From the NCBI RefSeq assembly GCF_020400585.1, contig NZ_JAINVF010000009.1, forward strand, positions 124,001 through 188,000: a stretch of 64,000 nucleotides of DNA, written 5' to 3'. Of the stretch, positions 27,091-35,290 are shown one piece after another. Under the pieces are notes generated by a model. That model worked only from the letters and a program-made list of their open reading frames with translations. It made no database searches and was not told the DNA's origin. This DNA comes from Streptomyces sp. NK08204 (GTDB lineage Bacteria > Actinomycetota > Actinomycetes > Streptomycetales > Streptomycetaceae). The stretch's first letter is position 1; every line of letters starts with the position of its first letter. A program made the translations under genes and the position numbers.

Positions 27091-27858
27091 TCAGGGCAGG
27101 GTCAGAATGCGGGGGCCCTCCTCGGTGACGGCGACGGTGTGCTCGATGTGGGCCGCACGGCTGCCGTCGACGGTGAGCAGAGTCCAGCCGTCGGTGCCGG
27201 TGCGGTAGTCGTCGCGTCCGCCGGCCATGAGCATCGGTTCGATCGCGAGGGTCAGGCCGTGGCGGAGGGGAAAGCCGCGGCGGGGCCGTCCCCGGTTGGG
27301 GACATGCGGGTCTTCGTGCATGCGGCGGCCGATGCCGTGCCCTCCGAAGTCGGCAGGCATGCCGCAGCGCGCCGATCGGGCGACGGTACCGATGGCGTGG
27401 GAGATGTCGCCGATGCGGTTGCCGGGGGTGGCTGCGGCGATGCCGGCATCGAGGGCGCGCTGGGTGGCGTTGATCAGGTCCACGTCGGCGGGCCGGGGAG
27501 TGCCGACGATGAAACTGATGGCGGCGTCGCCGGTCCAGCCGTCGAGCTCCGCACCGCAGTCGACGCTGACCAGGTCGCCGTCGCGCAGGCGGTAGCCGGT
27601 CGGGATGCCGTGGCTCACGGCATCGTTGACCGAGGTGCAGATCACCGCGGGGAAGGGGGTGGGGGCGAAGGAGGGCCGGTAGCCGAGGAAGGGCGAGCGG
27701 GCCCCGGCCTCGCTGAGGACGGTGCGGGCCGCTTCGTCCAGTTCCTGCAGGGACACCCCGACGCCTGCCGCCTCCCGGACGGCGGCCAGGGCGCGGGCCA
27801 CGACACGCCCGGCTTCCCTCATCGCGTCCAGCGCCGCGTCGGTCTTGATCTCCACCAT
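27091..27858 (-). CDS. map: type I methionine aminopeptidase
   Basis: 255 residues from ATG 27858, preceded by AGGGAG at about 9 nt. All five metal ligands are visible at family spacing: Asp100 (VSVDCGAE), Asp111 (GWTGDAAISF), His174 (FGGHGIGR), Glu207 (LAIEPML) and Glu239 (HIEHTV); substrate-binding His83 is in VSHGIP. The enzyme removes the N-terminal methionine from nascent proteins. Streptomyces carry several map copies; this one is not in the ribosomal-protein cluster and is divergently paired with an XRE regulator across 63 nt, so it is likely an accessory, regulated copy. Confidence 0.96.
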   Translation of the reverse strand: MVEIKTDAALDAMREAGRVVARALAAVREAAGVGVSLQELDEAARTVLSEAGARSPFLGYRPSFAPTPFPAVICTSVNDAVSHGIPTGYRLRDGDLVSVDCGAELDGWTGDAAISFIVGTPRPADVDLINATQRALDAGIAAATPGNRIGDISHAIGTVARSARCGMPADFGGHGIGRRMHEDPHVPNRGRPRRGFPLRHGLTLAIEPMLMAGGRDDYRTGTDGWTLLTVDGSRAAHIEHTVAVTEEGPRILTLP

Positions 27859-27893
27859 GTTCTGCGACTCCCTGCCTCACACCCGCAATCCAA

Positions 27894-27911
27894 TTCTTAT
27901 ACCGGTATTAG
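27894..27911. promoter_or_regulatory. shared palindromic operator between map and the XRE gene
   Basis: The palindrome ATACCGGTAT (27899-27908) sits in the 63-nt divergent spacer. On the minus strand TATAAG (27901 to 27896) is a good -10 for map; on the plus strand TATTAG (27906-27911) is a possible -10 for the XRE gene. A regulator binding the palindrome would block both promoters. Binding by the adjacent XRE protein is inferred. Confidence 0.6.
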
Positions 27912-27921
27912 TATCACGGGC

Positions 27922-28197
27922 ATGGTGAGGACTCCTTTGACTCCGTGGGAACGGCAGCGCGGAGAGAGGTTCGGCGCACTGCTGCGTCGTGCGCGCGGCG
28001 ACCGCAGCATGGTGGAGGTCGCCGCAGCGGCGGGAGTGTCCGCGGAGACGCTGCGCAAGATCGAGACCGGTCGGGCGCCGACTCCGGCTTTCTTCACCGT
28101 GGCGGCCTTGGCCGCAGCACTGGAGGTGTCCTTGGACGAATTGGCTGCCGCCTGTGCGCAGGACAGCGATTACGGTGAGCAGGCACTTTCGGCATGA
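27922..28197 (+). CDS. XRE-family helix-turn-helix regulator
   Basis: 91 residues from ATG 27922. The HTH is ERFGALLRRARGDRSMVEVAAAAGVSAETLRKIETGR (about 14-48), followed by FFTVAALAAALEVSLDEL. The protein is a bare DNA-binding domain with a short acidic tail, no sensor domain. The divergent gene encodes a methionine aminopeptidase and the two share a palindromic operator, a pairing I recall as recurrent in Streptomyces. It most likely represses itself and map; the signal is unknown. Confidence 0.9.
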   Translation: MVRTPLTPWERQRGERFGALLRRARGDRSMVEVAAAAGVSAETLRKIETGRAPTPAFFTVAALAAALEVSLDELAAACAQDSDYGEQALSA

Positions 28198-28448
28198 ACC
28201 TCGACGGCGGGTCCGGTTCCCCCGCAGAGGTACCGGGGCCTGTGGTCCTCTCGTCGGCGCCGAAGAGGCGCGCGAGGTGGAACGGCCGTGTTCGGCCGGC
28301 GGCTGCGGCGGTGGCCGAGCCGGTCCACGACAGAACGGCACCGACCGGGGAGCCGCCCCCGGGCAGAACAGTCTGTGCAGGAGGCCGCCGGCTTGCGGCC
28401 GAAGGAGGAATGACCCCGAGGCGGGACGTGCACCTCGTGCATCCCGCA
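28198..28448. other. intergenic, no gene recognised
   Basis: Convergent interval between the XRE gene and the dehydrogenase gene. Open frames here lack start signals and domain-like sequence. The bidirectional hairpin at 28449-28477 closes it. Confidence 0.5.
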
Positions 28449-28477
28449 CGCCTCGTGGAGCGCTGCTCCACGAGGCG
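28449..28477. terminator. bidirectional hairpin terminator
   Basis: 12-bp perfect stem CGCCTCGTGGAG / CTCCACGAGGCG with loop CGCTG, between two convergent genes. Confidence 0.8.
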
Positions 28478-28492
28478 GGCGAGCCAGGCGGA

Positions 28493-29458
28493 TCAGCTGG
28501 TGGTCAGCACGATCTTTCCGAACTGCTCACCGGACGCGAGCCGTTCGAAGCCCTCGCGGGCCCGATCCATGGGGAGCACCTCGTCGATGACGGGCCGTAC
28601 CCCGGTCGCGGCGCAGAAGGAGAGCAGGTCCTCCAGTTCCTCCTTGGTCCCCATGGTGGAACCGACGACCTTCAGCTCCAGGAAGAAGATCCGGGTCAGC
28701 TCGGCGTGCGAGGGCCGGTCGCCGCTGGTGGCGCCGGAGATGACGATCGTCCCGCCGGGCCGCAGCGACTTCACCGAGTGCGACCAGGTGGCGGCGCCGA
28801 CCGTCTCGATGACGGCGTCCACGCGCTGCGGCAGCCGCGCTCCCGTCTCGACCGCCTCGACGGCGCCCAGCTCCAGCGCCCGCTTCCGCTTCGCCTCGTC
28901 CCGGCTGGTGGCGAAGACCCGCAGGCCGGCCGCCTTGCCGAGCACGATCGCGGCCGTGGCGACACCGCCGCCCGCACCCTGCACGAGGACCGAGTCACCG
29001 GGCCGTACCCCGGCGTTGGTGAACAGCATCCGGTACGCCGTCAGCCAGGCCGTCGGCAGACAGGCCGCCTCCTCGAAGGACAGCTCCTTGGGCTTGGGCA
29101 GGATGTTCCAGGTCGGCACGGCGACCTGCTCGGCGAAGGTGCCCTGGTAGCGCTCGGTGAGGATGGAGCGCGGCTCGTTCGGGCCGACGCCGTGGCCGGT
29201 CTGGCCGATGACGGAGTGCAGGACGACTTCGTTGCCGTCCTCGTCCACTCCGGCGGCGTCGCAGCCGAGGATCATCGGCAGCCGGTCCTCCGGGAGGCCC
29301 ACGCCTCGCAGGGACCAGAGGTCATGGTGGTTGAGGGAGGCGGCCCTGACGTCGATGGTGCTCCAGCCGGGGCGGCCCTCGGGCGCCGGACGCTCTCCCA
29401 GCTCAAGGCCGGAGAGCGGCTGGTCGCGGTCGATTCGGGCGGCGTAGACAGCGAACAT
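28493..29458 (-). CDS. zinc-type/quinone-reductase-like medium-chain dehydrogenase
   Basis: 321 residues from ATG 29458; the upstream in-frame extension to 29545 is Arg-rich and unlike the family. The N-terminal GroES-like domain has ASLNHHDLWSLRGVG and ILGCDAAGVDEDG; the Rossmann domain has the nucleotide-binding VLVQGAGGGVATAAIVLGKAAG near 165-185. The structural-zinc cysteines of true alcohol dehydrogenases are absent and HHDLW replaces the catalytic Cys, so it belongs with NADPH:quinone oxidoreductase-type members. Substrate unknown. Monocistronic, followed by a hairpin. Confidence 0.88.
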   Translation of the reverse strand: MFAVYAARIDRDQPLSGLELGERPAPEGRPGWSTIDVRAASLNHHDLWSLRGVGLPEDRLPMILGCDAAGVDEDGNEVVLHSVIGQTGHGVGPNEPRSILTERYQGTFAEQVAVPTWNILPKPKELSFEEAACLPTAWLTAYRMLFTNAGVRPGDSVLVQGAGGGVATAAIVLGKAAGLRVFATSRDEAKRKRALELGAVEAVETGARLPQRVDAVIETVGAATWSHSVKSLRPGGTIVISGATSGDRPSHAELTRIFFLELKVVGSTMGTKEELEDLLSFCAATGVRPVIDEVLPMDRAREGFERLASGEQFGKIVLTTS

Positions 29459-29596
29459 GCAGCCGACGATAGGTGCGCGGCGCAGCGGACGGAACCGCAA
29501 GCGTCTGTGAGACACGCCCTCTTGCGCGAACCGACGCGGCGTCAACCCCGAAGGCCCGCTCCGAGTGACGCGAACGGGCGGACGGCCGGGCAGAGA

Positions 29597-29626
29597 AATG
29601 GCCCCGCCCGAAGGGGCGGGGCCATT
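29597..29626 (-). terminator. hairpin terminator of the malic enzyme gene
   Basis: 13-bp perfect stem (AATGGCCCCGCCC with GGGCGGGGCCATT) and a GAAG loop, 10 nt past the malic enzyme stop. Confidence 0.9.
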
Positions 29627-29635
29627 GACGCAACG

Positions 29636-30859
29636 TCAGAGACGGGCGACGCCTTCGGCACGGGCGGCAGCCGCGACCGCCGCGGTGACGGCCGGCGCGA
29701 CCCGCTCGTCGAACGGCGACGGAATCACGTAGTCGGCGGCGAGGTCGTCCCCGACCACCGAGGCCAGCGCCTCGGCCGCCGCGATCTTCATCCCCTCGGT
29801 GATCCGCGTGGCCCGCACCTGCAGCGCCCCGGCGAAGATGCCGGGGAAGGCCAGCACGTTGTTGATCTGGTTCGGGAAGTCCGACCGCCCGGTCGCGACG
29901 ACCGCCGCGTACTTGTGCGCCACCTCCGGGTGCACCTCCGGGTTCGGGTTGGCCATCGCGAAGACGAAGGCGCCCTCGGCCATGGAGGCCACGGCCTCCT
30001 CCGCGACCGTACCGCCGGAGACGCCGATGAACACGTCCGCGCCCGCCAGCGCGGCCTCCAGCGAGCCGCTGATGCCCGCCTTGTTCGTGAAGGAGGCAAG
30101 CTCCTTCTTGACCGGCGTCAGGTCGTCCCGGTCGGCCGAGACGACACCCTTGCGGTCCGCCACCGCCACGTCCCCGATGCCGGCCTCGATCAGCATCTTG
30201 GCGATGGCGACACCGGCCGCGCCGGCGCCCGAGATGACGGCCCGCAGCTGCCCGATCTCACGGCCGCTCAGCCGAGCCGCGTTCCGCAGCGCCGCCAGCG
30301 TCACGACGGCCGTGCCGTGCTGGTCGTCGTGGAAGATCGGGATGTCGAGGCGTTCCTGGAGCCGGCGCTCGATCTCGAAGCACCGGGGCGCCGAGATGTC
30401 CTCCAGGTTCACACCGCCGAAGGAGGGGGCGAGCCGGACCACGGTCTCGACGATGTCGTCGACGTCCGTGCAGTCGAGCGCGATCGGCACGGCGTCCACG
30501 CCGCCGAACTGCTTGAACAGGATCGCCTTGCCCTCCATGACGGGGAGGGATGCCTCGGGACCGATGTCCCCGAGTCCGAGCACGGCCGTACCGTCGGTCA
30601 CGACGGCGACCACCGAGGACTTCCATGTGTAGTCGTTGACCAGCTCCGGCTGCTCCGCGATCGCGGTGCACACGCGCGCGACGCCGGGCGTGTACGCGAG
30701 GGAAAGGTCGTCCTTGTCGCGGATCGGCACGGTGGCCTGCACAGCCATCTTGCCGCCACGGTGCAGCGCGAACGCGGGATCGAAGGAATCGAGGGGCTCG
30801 GCCCCGCTGTCCTGATCCGTACTGTCGTCGCTGCGAGGATTGACGATCTCCGCTGCCAC
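29636..30859 (-). CDS. malic enzyme (probably NADP-dependent)
   Basis: 407 residues from GTG 30859, preceded by AAGGGG. Malic enzyme motifs: LAYTPGVARVC (conserved Tyr acid), KSSVVAVVTDGTAVLGLGDIG (motif V-x-DG-x-x-x-LGLGD), KAILFKQFGGVDAVPIALD, PIFHDDQHGTAVV (metal-binding D-D) and VISGAGAAGVAIAKML (nucleotide fold). It converts malate to pyruvate and CO2 with NAD(P)H formation. Its position corresponds, from memory, to SCO5261, reported as the NADP-dependent enzyme of S. coelicolor, which links TCA intermediates to NADPH and acetyl-CoA for lipids and polyketides. Cofactor choice cannot be proved from sequence reading alone. Confidence 0.95.
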   Translation of the reverse strand: MAAEIVNPRSDDSTDQDSGAEPLDSFDPAFALHRGGKMAVQATVPIRDKDDLSLAYTPGVARVCTAIAEQPELVNDYTWKSSVVAVVTDGTAVLGLGDIGPEASLPVMEGKAILFKQFGGVDAVPIALDCTDVDDIVETVVRLAPSFGGVNLEDISAPRCFEIERRLQERLDIPIFHDDQHGTAVVTLAALRNAARLSGREIGQLRAVISGAGAAGVAIAKMLIEAGIGDVAVADRKGVVSADRDDLTPVKKELASFTNKAGISGSLEAALAGADVFIGVSGGTVAEEAVASMAEGAFVFAMANPNPEVHPEVAHKYAAVVATGRSDFPNQINNVLAFPGIFAGALQVRATRITEGMKIAAAEALASVVGDDLAADYVIPSPFDERVAPAVTAAVAAAARAEGVARL

Positions 30860-31474
30860 TTCGTTTTACCCCTTAGGTATGCATGGTTTGAGGGTCGACC
30901 ACTCCTGGTGAGGGGTGGGCGGGCACCGCGCACGGCCGTTGCTGATAAGGGCAGGCCTTGCGCGACGGGCGCGCCGCACACGCGCCCTGAGCCCCGGATG
31001 AGGGGTGTAAAGAACCTTCTTACCGGACAGACGGCGCCCACGACGAGTCCATTGGGTACAAGGTCACATCACGCGACCGGAAAGCCGCAGCAAGATGACA
31101 TGCCGCTGACGGATTTCACGAGCCGCTGTCGAGTCGGTCACATGCCGGGCTCGTACGGGACTCCTGCCGGGCTCCTGACGGGCTGCTCGCAGTGGCGCAA
31201 AAGGTGCGATCCCTACGACCACATCGTGAGACACACCGAAGCTTTTCCGGCCTGCGGACCTGATCTCCGCAGATGGTTCGGCGCCGATCGACCGAGGATG
31301 TACCGACCTGGGCGGGTTCGTGGGCCACCCGTTATCCGATTTTGACATAGGCATGCACCTGAATGGCCTAGTCCGAATGGCAAGATGCCGTAAACCCACG
31401 AGGTCGCGACACCCGAAGGTGTGTGTTCTCGTCGACCCATCGGCACCTCTTCCCACCAGCCGGAGGAACCCACG
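30860..31474. other. long divergent promoter region, malic enzyme / ABC importer
   Basis: 615 nt without a credible gene. It contains an imperfect dyad GTAAAGAACCTTCTTAC (31017-31033) and a -35-like TTGACA at 31342-31347 pointing to the ABC operon; a likely -10 (CCTAGT, 31367) is at poor 19-nt spacing. Local GC is lower than in the flanking genes, as expected of regulatory DNA. Confidence 0.45.
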
Positions 31475-32431
31475 ATGACCGCAAGCTCCACCCGTCGTAC
31501 GACCGCCGCGCACTCCCGGCTAGCCGCGGTCGGTGCGATCGCGGTCGCGGGCGCTCTGGTACTCACCGGCTGCGGTGACCAGACAAAGCACAAGGACCAC
31601 GCCGCGAGCTCCTCCGCCGCCAGCGCCCCGCTGGCCGACAAGCTCCCGCAGGACATCCGGGACAAGGGTGTCGTCAAGGTCGGTTCGGACATCGCGTACG
31701 CCCCGGTGGAGTTCAAGGACTCCTCCGGCAAGGTCGCCGGCCTGGACCCCGAACTCGGCGCCGCCCTGGGCAAGCAGCTCGGTGTGAAGTTCGAGTTCGA
31801 CAACGGCACCTTCGACGGCCTGCTCACCGGTCTGCGCTCGGGCCGCTACAACATCGCCATGTCCGCCATGACGGACAACAAGAACCGCCAGGAGGGCGTC
31901 GACCCGGACACCAGCAAGAAGGTCGGCGAGGGCGTCGACTTCGTCGACTACCTGACCGCCGGTGTCTCCATCTACACCCGCAAGGGCGACACCAAGGGCA
32001 TCGAGTCCTGGACCGACCTGTGCGGCAAGAAGATCGCCGTCGAGCGCGGCACCGTCTCGGAGGACCTGGCCAAGCAGGAGGCCAAGAAGTGCCCGGGCGG
32101 CAAGAAGCTGACCATCGAGGCATTCGACGACGACCAGCAGTCCCAGACCCGTCTGCGCTCGGGCGGCGTGGACGCGGCCTCCTCCGACTTCCCGGTCGCC
32201 GCGTACGCGGTGAAGACCTCCGGCGGCGGCAAGGACTTCCAGATCGTCGGCCAGCAGGTCGAGGCGGCCCCGTACGGCATCGCGGTCTCCAAGAAGGACA
32301 CCCAGCTGCGGGACGCGATACAGGCCGCGATGAACGCCATCATCAAGAGCGGCGAGTACCAGAAGATCCTCGAGAAGTGGGGCGCCCAGGACGGCGCCGT
32401 CAAGGAGTCCGTGATCAACGGCGGCAAGTGA
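31475..32431 (+). CDS. amino-acid ABC transporter, substrate-binding lipoprotein (glutamate/polar type)
   Basis: 318 residues from ATG 31475 with CGGAGG at 31461-31466. Signal peptide with lipobox ALVLTGC gives acylation at Cys33. The mature protein is a family 3 solute-binding protein: VVKVGSDIAYAPVEFKDSSG, GLDPELGAALGKQLGV, FDGLLTGLRSGRYNIAMSAMTD and the aspartate-rich hinge. Polar amino acids, especially glutamate, are usual ligands. First gene of a three-gene importer with the permease and ATPase genes. The lipoprotein is anchored outside the membrane and delivers substrate to the permease. Confidence 0.95.
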   Translation: MTASSTRRTTAAHSRLAAVGAIAVAGALVLTGCGDQTKHKDHAASSSAASAPLADKLPQDIRDKGVVKVGSDIAYAPVEFKDSSGKVAGLDPELGAALGKQLGVKFEFDNGTFDGLLTGLRSGRYNIAMSAMTDNKNRQEGVDPDTSKKVGEGVDFVDYLTAGVSIYTRKGDTKGIESWTDLCGKKIAVERGTVSEDLAKQEAKKCPGGKKLTIEAFDDDQQSQTRLRSGGVDAASSDFPVAAYAVKTSGGGKDFQIVGQQVEAAPYGIAVSKKDTQLRDAIQAAMNAIIKSGEYQKILEKWGAQDGAVKESVINGGK

Positions 32432-32480
32432 CCCGCGTGATTCGAAGCCGATTCGAAGCGGCCACCGAGAGGCAACACCC

Positions 32481-33419
32481 GTGACTGACATCGAGAAGAC
32501 GGCCGGGGCGGCCACCGCCCCCCAGGCCGGCCCGGAGGCCATCAGGGCCATCCCGGTCCGGCACTACGGACGCTACGTGTCCGCCGTCATCGCGATCGCG
32601 CTGCTCGTCGCGATCATCTACGCGTTCGGCCAGGGCCGGATCAACTGGCAGGCGGTCCCCGACTACTTCTTCGACGACCGGATCATGACCGGCGTCAGCA
32701 AGACCCTCCTGCTGACGGTCCTGTCGATGCTGATCGGCATCGTCGGCGGCATCCTCCTCGCGGTGATGCGGCTGTCGAAGAACCCGGTGACCTCGTCCAT
32801 CGCCTGGTTCTACATCTGGTTCTTCCGCGGCACCCCGGTGCTGGTCCAGCTGTTCCTGTGGTTCAACCTGGGTCTGGTCTTCACCTACATCGACCTCGGC
32901 CCGTTCTACAAGCAGTACTGGTCCGTGTTCATGACGCCGCTGCTGACGGCGCTGCTCGGCCTCGGCCTGAACGAGGCCGCGTACATGGCCGAGATCTGCC
33001 GGGCCGGTCTGCTGGCGGTCGACGAGGGCCAGACCGAGGCGGCCCACGCGCTCGGCATGAGCCACGGCAAGACCCTGCGCCGGGTGATCATCCCGCAGGC
33101 GATGCGCGTGATCGTGCCGCCGACGGGCAACGAAGTGATCAACATGCTGAAGACGACCTCGCTCGTGGCGGCCGTCCAGTATCCAGAACTGTTCCGTTAC
33201 GCCCAGGACATCGGCCAGAACTCCGGTGCCCCGGTGGAGATGTACTTCCTCGCCGCGGCCTGGTACCTGATCATGACGTCGGTGCTGAGCGTCGGCCAGT
33301 ACTACATCGAGCGGTACTACGCCCGCGGCTCCAGCCGTCAGCTGCCGCCGACGCCGTGGCAGAAGGTGAAGGCCAACATGTTCTCCCTGGGCCGCAAGAA
33401 GGGAGCCGTGACCGCATGA
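32481..33419 (+). CDS. amino-acid ABC transporter, permease
   Basis: 312 residues from GTG 32481. Five or six membrane segments: AVIAIALLVAIIYAF, TLLLTVLSMLIGIVGGILLAV, VLVQLFLWFNLGLVFTY, VFMTPLLTALLGLGLNEAAYMAEI and YFLAAAWYLIMTSVLSV. The EAA loop for coupling to the ATPase is EAAHALGMSHGKTLRRVIIPQAMR. HEH-type permeases of polar amino acid importers have this RGTPVLVQL motif near residue 115 (FRGTPVLVQLFL). The stop overlaps the ATPase start in an ATGA junction. A single permease gene implies a homodimer. Confidence 0.95.
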   Translation: MTDIEKTAGAATAPQAGPEAIRAIPVRHYGRYVSAVIAIALLVAIIYAFGQGRINWQAVPDYFFDDRIMTGVSKTLLLTVLSMLIGIVGGILLAVMRLSKNPVTSSIAWFYIWFFRGTPVLVQLFLWFNLGLVFTYIDLGPFYKQYWSVFMTPLLTALLGLGLNEAAYMAEICRAGLLAVDEGQTEAAHALGMSHGKTLRRVIIPQAMRVIVPPTGNEVINMLKTTSLVAAVQYPELFRYAQDIGQNSGAPVEMYFLAAAWYLIMTSVLSVGQYYIERYYARGSSRQLPPTPWQKVKANMFSLGRKKGAVTA

Positions 33420-34231
33420 GCGACAAGCTCGGCAAGACGGACACCCCCCTGACCCGGCCGCAAGGCGGGAACGTCCCGATGGTCAAGGCCGAGGACGTGC
33501 ACAAGTCCTTCGGCTCCGTCGAGGTCCTCAAGGGCATCGACCTGGAGGTCAAGCCCGGTGAGGTGTTCTGCCTCATCGGCCCCTCCGGCTCCGGCAAGTC
33601 GACCTTCCTGCGCTGCATCAACCACCTGGAGAAGATCAACGCCGGGCGGCTGTACGTGGACGGCGAGCTGGTCGGCTACCGCCAGCAGGGCGACAAGCTG
33701 TACGAGCTGCGCGACCGCGAGGTCGCCATGAAGCGCCGCAACATCGGCATGGTCTTCCAGCGCTTCAACCTGTTCCCGCACATGACGGCCCTGGAGAACG
33801 TCATGGAGGCGCCGGTCCAGGTCAAGGGGCAGAGCAAGTCGGAGGCCCGGGAACGGGCGCAGCAGCTGCTGGCGCGCGTGGGCCTGGCCGACAAGTCCGG
33901 GAACTACCCTTCCCAGCTCTCCGGCGGCCAGCAGCAGCGGGTGGCGATCGCCCGTGCCCTGGCGATGGACCCCAAGCTGATGCTGTTCGACGAGCCGACC
34001 TCGGCCCTCGACCCGGAGCTGGTCGGTGACGTCCTCGACGTCATGCGCGACCTCGCCGAGTCGGGCATGACGATGGTCGTCGTCACCCACGAGATGGGCT
34101 TCGCCCGGGAGGTGGGCGACAGCCTGGTGTTCATGGACGGCGGTGTGGTGGTCGAATCCGGCCATCCCCGGGACGTCCTGACCAACCCGCAGCACGAGCG
34201 GACGCAGTCGTTCCTGTCCAAGGTGCTGTAG
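33416..34231 (+). CDS. amino-acid ABC transporter, ATP-binding protein
   Basis: 271 residues from ATG 33416 (coupled to the permease stop). Walker A GPSGSGKST at 55-63, Q-loop MVFQRFNLFPHM, signature LSGGQQQRVAIARAL near 168, Walker B LMLFDEPTSALD near 190 and the switch His in VVVTHEMGFA. This is a GlnQ/GluA-type ATPase. It completes the importer; together with the lipoprotein and permease it would take up a polar amino acid, probably glutamate. A strong hairpin ends the operon. Confidence 0.97.
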   Translation: MSDKLGKTDTPLTRPQGGNVPMVKAEDVHKSFGSVEVLKGIDLEVKPGEVFCLIGPSGSGKSTFLRCINHLEKINAGRLYVDGELVGYRQQGDKLYELRDREVAMKRRNIGMVFQRFNLFPHMTALENVMEAPVQVKGQSKSEARERAQQLLARVGLADKSGNYPSQLSGGQQQRVAIARALAMDPKLMLFDEPTSALDPELVGDVLDVMRDLAESGMTMVVVTHEMGFAREVGDSLVFMDGGVVVESGHPRDVLTNPQHERTQSFLSKVL

Positions 34232-34240
34232 TCGGCGCTC

Positions 34241-34274
34241 GAAGGGGCGGTACGGATCCTCGTACCGCCCCTTC
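34241..34274 (+). terminator. hairpin terminator of the ABC operon
   Basis: Perfect 14-bp stem GAAGGGGCGGTACG / CGTACCGCCCCTTC with a 6-nt loop, 10 nt after the stop codon. Confidence 0.9.
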
Positions 34275-34284
34275 CGCATGTCCG

Positions 34285-34385
34285 CTCCAGGGCTGCTCCC
34301 AGACTGCTCCGGAGCTGTACCGGGCCTACACCGGGCCTGCATCGGGGCTGTTCCGGGCCTTTACCGGGGCTGCGTGGGGGCTGTT
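34285..34385. repeat. degenerate 15-16-nt tandem repeats after the ABC operon
   Basis: Six or so units of the type CCGGGCCTGCATCGGGGCTG: GAGCTGTACCGGGCCTACA, CCGGGCCTGCATCG, GGGCTGTTCCGGGCCTTTA, CCGGGGCTGCGTGG, GGGCTGTTCG. They follow the operon terminator and overlap the 3' end of the small minus-strand gene at 34361-34498. Confidence 0.65.
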
Positions 34386-34498
34386 CGACGGCGATCCGCC
34401 TCGTACCGCTTGGCCTGATCCATGCGGGCGTACCGCCGGATGCCCTCGGCGGCGTTGCTCCGGGGTGCGCTCTCGTCGATCATGTGGTCCCCGTTCAT
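34361..34498 (-). CDS. possible small protein, 45 residues, unrecognised
   Basis: ATG 34498 opens a frame MNGDHMIDESAPRSNAAEG, then RRYARMDQAKRYEADRR, ending TAPTQPR. Sequence complexity and codon use look coding, with an amphipathic basic helix (RRYARMDQAKRYEADRRR). There is no clear ribosome site; the frame is open upstream to about 34573 (including RTWSAGRVF directly before the Met), so this could instead be the tail of a decayed longer protein. A 21-residue frame starting at ATG 34560 ends in an ATGA overlap with this start. Function unknown. Confidence 0.35.
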   Translation of the reverse strand: MNGDHMIDESAPRSNAAEGIRRYARMDQAKRYEADRRRTAPTQPR

Positions 34499-34660
34499 GA
34501 AGACTCGCCCGGCGGACCAGGTCCGCGAGCGGCGATGCCGCCGGTGCCGCCGGCGGTCATCGATCCCCGCCCCTCACTCTGCCACGTAATACCCTGTAAG
34601 CAGAACCGTCTATTACCAACCCCCCTCGACCGCAGAACGCCGCCCTGGTAAGGACTACAA
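34499..34660. other. promoter region of the CGNR/ABATE gene
   Basis: Contains an AT-richer stretch (TAATACCCTGTAAGCAG at 34587-34603) plausible as promoter DNA. No confident hexamer pair was assigned. Confidence 0.4.
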
Positions 34661-35290
34661 GTGGAACTGGCCTACTACTCGGACTACGCCGTACGCCTCG
34701 TCAACAGCGAGGAGCCGGTCCGGGGCAAGGACGCGCTCACCTCGGTCGAGGCCGTCCGCGATCTGTTCGGCGTCAACGCGACGGCGGCCCGCCGCGCCAC
34801 CGACGCCGACGTCACGCGCTTCAGGTCGGTACGGGCCCGGCTGCGCGCGGTCTTCGAGGCGGCCGACAAGGGCGACGAGACGCTCGCCGTGGACCTGCTG
34901 AACTCGCTCCTCCTGGAGTTCCCGGTCAGCCCGCAGATCTCCGGGCACGACCACCGCGACGAGGACGGCCGCCCCCTGTGGCACATGCACCTGGCCGACC
35001 ACCCCTCCAACGCCACCGCGGGCTACGCGGCCATCGCGGCGATGGGCCTGGCCTTCCACCTGACCGAGTACGGCGTGGACCGCCTGGGCCTGTGCCAGGC
35101 GGCCCCCTGCCGCAACGCCTACCTGGACACCTCCACGAACCGCTCCAGGCGCTACTGCTCCGACCGCTGCGCGACCCGCGCCAACGTGGCCGCCTACCGG
35201 GCCCGCAAACGCCTGGAGGCCGACAGGGAGGAGAGCAGCGGCCTCACGGCCGACAACGCCCAGCGCAGCAGCGCCAGCGGCGAACGCTGA
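34661..35290 (+). CDS. ABATE domain / CGNR zinc-finger protein
   Basis: 209 residues from GTG 34661, preceded by AAGGA. N-terminal ABATE-type region with YAVRLVNSEEPVRG and RARLRAVFEAADKGDE; C-terminal CGNR zinc finger (about 145-185): LGLCQAAPCRNAYLDTSTNRSRRYCSDRCATRANVAAYRAR, with the four Cys ligands (C-x4-C ... C-x3-C) and the Arg-rich helix. These proteins are thought to be stress-related transcription regulators. The convergent sodX gene overlaps its last 97 nt, so the C-terminal tail (after residue 177) is encoded opposite to SodX residues. Confidence 0.92.
   Translation: MELAYYSDYAVRLVNSEEPVRGKDALTSVEAVRDLFGVNATAARRATDADVTRFRSVRARLRAVFEAADKGDETLAVDLLNSLLLEFPVSPQISGHDHRDEDGRPLWHMHLADHPSNATAGYAAIAAMGLAFHLTEYGVDRLGLCQAAPCRNAYLDTSTNRSRRYCSDRCATRANVAAYRARKRLEADREESSGLTADNAQRSSASGER

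Noticed and set aside
31017..31033. Dyad GTAAAGAACCTTCTTAC upstream of the ABC operon as an operator
   Set aside because: One arm lacks a base, there is no known regulator with this site, and its distance (over 440 nt) from the gene is large. Left as a note only.
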